From: Paracoccaceae bacterium
GTDB taxonomy: Bacteria > Pseudomonadota > Alphaproteobacteria > Rhodobacterales > Rhodobacteraceae
Length of the DNA: 6,594 bases
Direction of reading: 5' to 3'
NCBI GenBank assembly: GCA_019090405.1
Contig: JAHRVZ010000453.1
Span: 1-6,594 of the forward strand
Shown here: positions 5,435 to 6,594 of the stretch, piece after piece
How positions within the stretch are numbered: position 1 is the first letter of the stretch
Layout: each line of letters opens with the position of its first letter
Translations under genes and position numbers: made by a program
Notes under the pieces: generated by a model
Told to the model about the DNA's origin: nothing
Database searches by the model: none
What the model saw: only the letters and a program-made list of their open reading frames with translations

Positions 5435-6556
5435 TTAGGTCGGGACCATTTCTCCCCCGTCCACTCTGGCAGCACGGCGCTTTTTGTGAAGCTCTTTAAA
5501 GCGCGCCATGATCATCTTGCGAGAATAGCTGCTCCAGAGTTTCGCCTTTTCTTCAGACGTTTTACAGTTTGCTTCCGCTTTTGGTGAAACCCGTTCGACC
5601 TTGCTGGCCTTACAGGCCGAGCTAAACAGCTCAATCGCCCCCGTTGCATTGCCTTTTGCAAGGGCAATATCGCCACGGAGTTTTGTTGATATCGGACGAA
5701 CAACACGCCGGTCGCCCAAATCAGAAATCTGTGCCTCGGCCTCGCCCAGTTGCTTATTTGCAGTGAGGGCAGTGATATAAAGAACGCGGTCGTCCGGGCG
5801 GGTCGATCCCTCTTCAAAGATATGCCTGTACTGCGCGACGGCCTCTTCTGTGCGTCCGGATTGCAGCGAAAGCCGGGCCAAACGACGCGCGCGGGGCAGA
5901 TCGCCAGGGTTTTCTTTGGCATCTTGCTCAATGAACGCATAAGCCTCGTCTTCACGGTTCTCGGCGCGCATCAGGCGCATGAATGCTTTACTTGATGCAT
6001 CATGTTTTGCATTTCGAGAAAGGACAGATTTCAAAAGCTCAATCGCGCTGGATTTATCACCCTTCTTCATGAAAATACGCAGCTTCATCTCTTCGGCGCG
6101 CGAGTCGCCGGGTTTAAGCGTCAGGATATGATCCGCAATGTCGAGTGCCGCATCATAGTCTTTGGCAGCATATTTGACAGACAATGCCCCATGGTGTGCC
6201 CGGCGCGAGGACGCATCCAACGAGATTGCCTCGGCAAAAAATTTCTCGGCCGCGGCGTGGTCTTTCTTGCGCATGTGCACCAGACCAAGCCCGTTAAGAG
6301 GCTCGGCTTCCATCGGCGCGAGCATGCGCGCCTTTTCAGCGGCACGAATCGCGTCATCAAGTTTATCTTGCTTGAGCAAAATTCTCGAAAGCACGATAAA
6401 GGCTTCTGATGACTCAGGATTGTTCTGCAGAAAATCAATGATCAAATGCTCGGCAGCAGACGCCCCGTCTTTTCTTCCAACCGCAACTATTTCAGCCAGG
6501 CGACGACGATCATCTTTGTTTTTAACTTCTGGTTTTTCCAAGAACTTATACTCCAC
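5435..6556 (-). CDS. Tetratricopeptide-repeat (TPR) protein
   Basis: A 373-residue protein made largely of 34-residue TPR helical pairs. Clear units lie near residues 51-84, 85-118, 119-152 and 153-186, with weaker ones to about 320. They show the usual spacing of small residues and a frequent P or D at unit ends (for example LGLVHMRKKDHAAAEKFFAEA). There is no signal peptide or membrane span. The C-terminal 50 residues are lysine- and arginine-rich and carry two cysteines (C315, C331). TPR arrays are protein-binding scaffolds and show no catalytic role. In capsule and polysaccharide clusters such proteins often assist assembly or glycosyltransferases, but no partner can be named here. The start is a GTG at 6556 with no strong ribosome site. 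An in-frame TAG 18 bases upstream limits extension, and a TTG at codon 6 with GGAG nine bases before it is an alternative. It is probably read together with the sulfatase-like gene downstream. Confidence 0.8.
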   Translation of the reverse strand: MEYKFLEKPEVKNKDDRRRLAEIVAVGRKDGASAAEHLIIDFLQNNPESSEAFIVLSRILLKQDKLDDAIRAAEKARMLAPMEAEPLNGLGLVHMRKKDHAAAEKFFAEAISLDASSRRAHHGALSVKYAAKDYDAALDIADHILTLKPGDSRAEEMKLRIFMKKGDKSSAIELLKSVLSRNAKHDASSKAFMRLMRAENREDEAYAFIEQDAKENPGDLPRARRLARLSLQSGRTEEAVAQYRHIFEEGSTRPDDRVLYITALTANKQLGEAEAQISDLGDRRVVRPISTKLRGDIALAKGNATGAIELFSSACKASKVERVSPKAEANCKTSEEKAKLWSSYSRKMIMARFKELHKKRRAARVDGGEMVPT

Positions 6557-6594
6557 AATTATTGAGACCGGCTACTACTTGTAAACCAACTTTA

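Noticed and set aside
6002..6409. 135-codon plus-strand open frame opposite the TPR gene
   Set aside because: The TPR periodicity on the minus strand is clear; this frame is a shadow.

Overview
The window reads as part of a surface (capsular) polysaccharide locus of an alphaproteobacterium, most likely a Rhodobacterales/Roseobacter-type marine bacterium. That placement is an inference from protein style (KpsE/KpsT/KpsM export proteins, a Stf0-type sulfotransferase), moderate GC content and dense gene packing. No marker gene confirms it. About 95% of the window is coding. There are no RNA genes, insertion sequences or CRISPR arrays.

Layout. Bases 1-687 (+) hold the C-terminal part of a GT4-like glycosyltransferase cut by the window edge. 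It converges on a Stf0-family sulfotransferase (737-1552, -). Further along the same minus strand lie kpsT (1692-2351) and, upstream of it, kpsE (2358-3635), so the minus-strand transcription order is kpsE-kpsT-sulfotransferase. The permease kpsM (3665-4492, +) is divergent from kpsE across a very short control region. It converges on a sulfatase-like alkaline-phosphatase-superfamily enzyme (4535-5365, -), which is preceded on the same strand by a tetratricopeptide-repeat protein (5435-6556, -).

How the genes fit together. KpsM (permease), KpsT (ATPase) and KpsE (polysaccharide co-polymerase spanning the inner membrane and periplasm) form the inner-membrane part of an ABC-dependent group 2 capsule exporter. 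The glycosyltransferase would build the glycan and the Stf0 enzyme could sulfate it, which suggests a sulfated exopolysaccharide. The sulfatase-like protein has threonine where true sulfatases have the formylglycine cysteine, so it is more likely a phosphate-ester or transfer enzyme than a sulfatase. The outer-membrane KpsD and the KpsC/KpsS/KpsF/KpsU functions are not in this window.

The least expected signals are non-coding. There is a 14-bp-arm inverted repeat between kpsT and the sulfotransferase gene. A 15-bp perfect palindrome sits in the kpsE/kpsM divergent region, next to overlapping promoter-like hexamers. A 23-bp perfect palindrome lies in the first codons of the sulfatase-like gene. 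No clearly undescribed system was found; the components belong to known families in a somewhat unusual arrangement.
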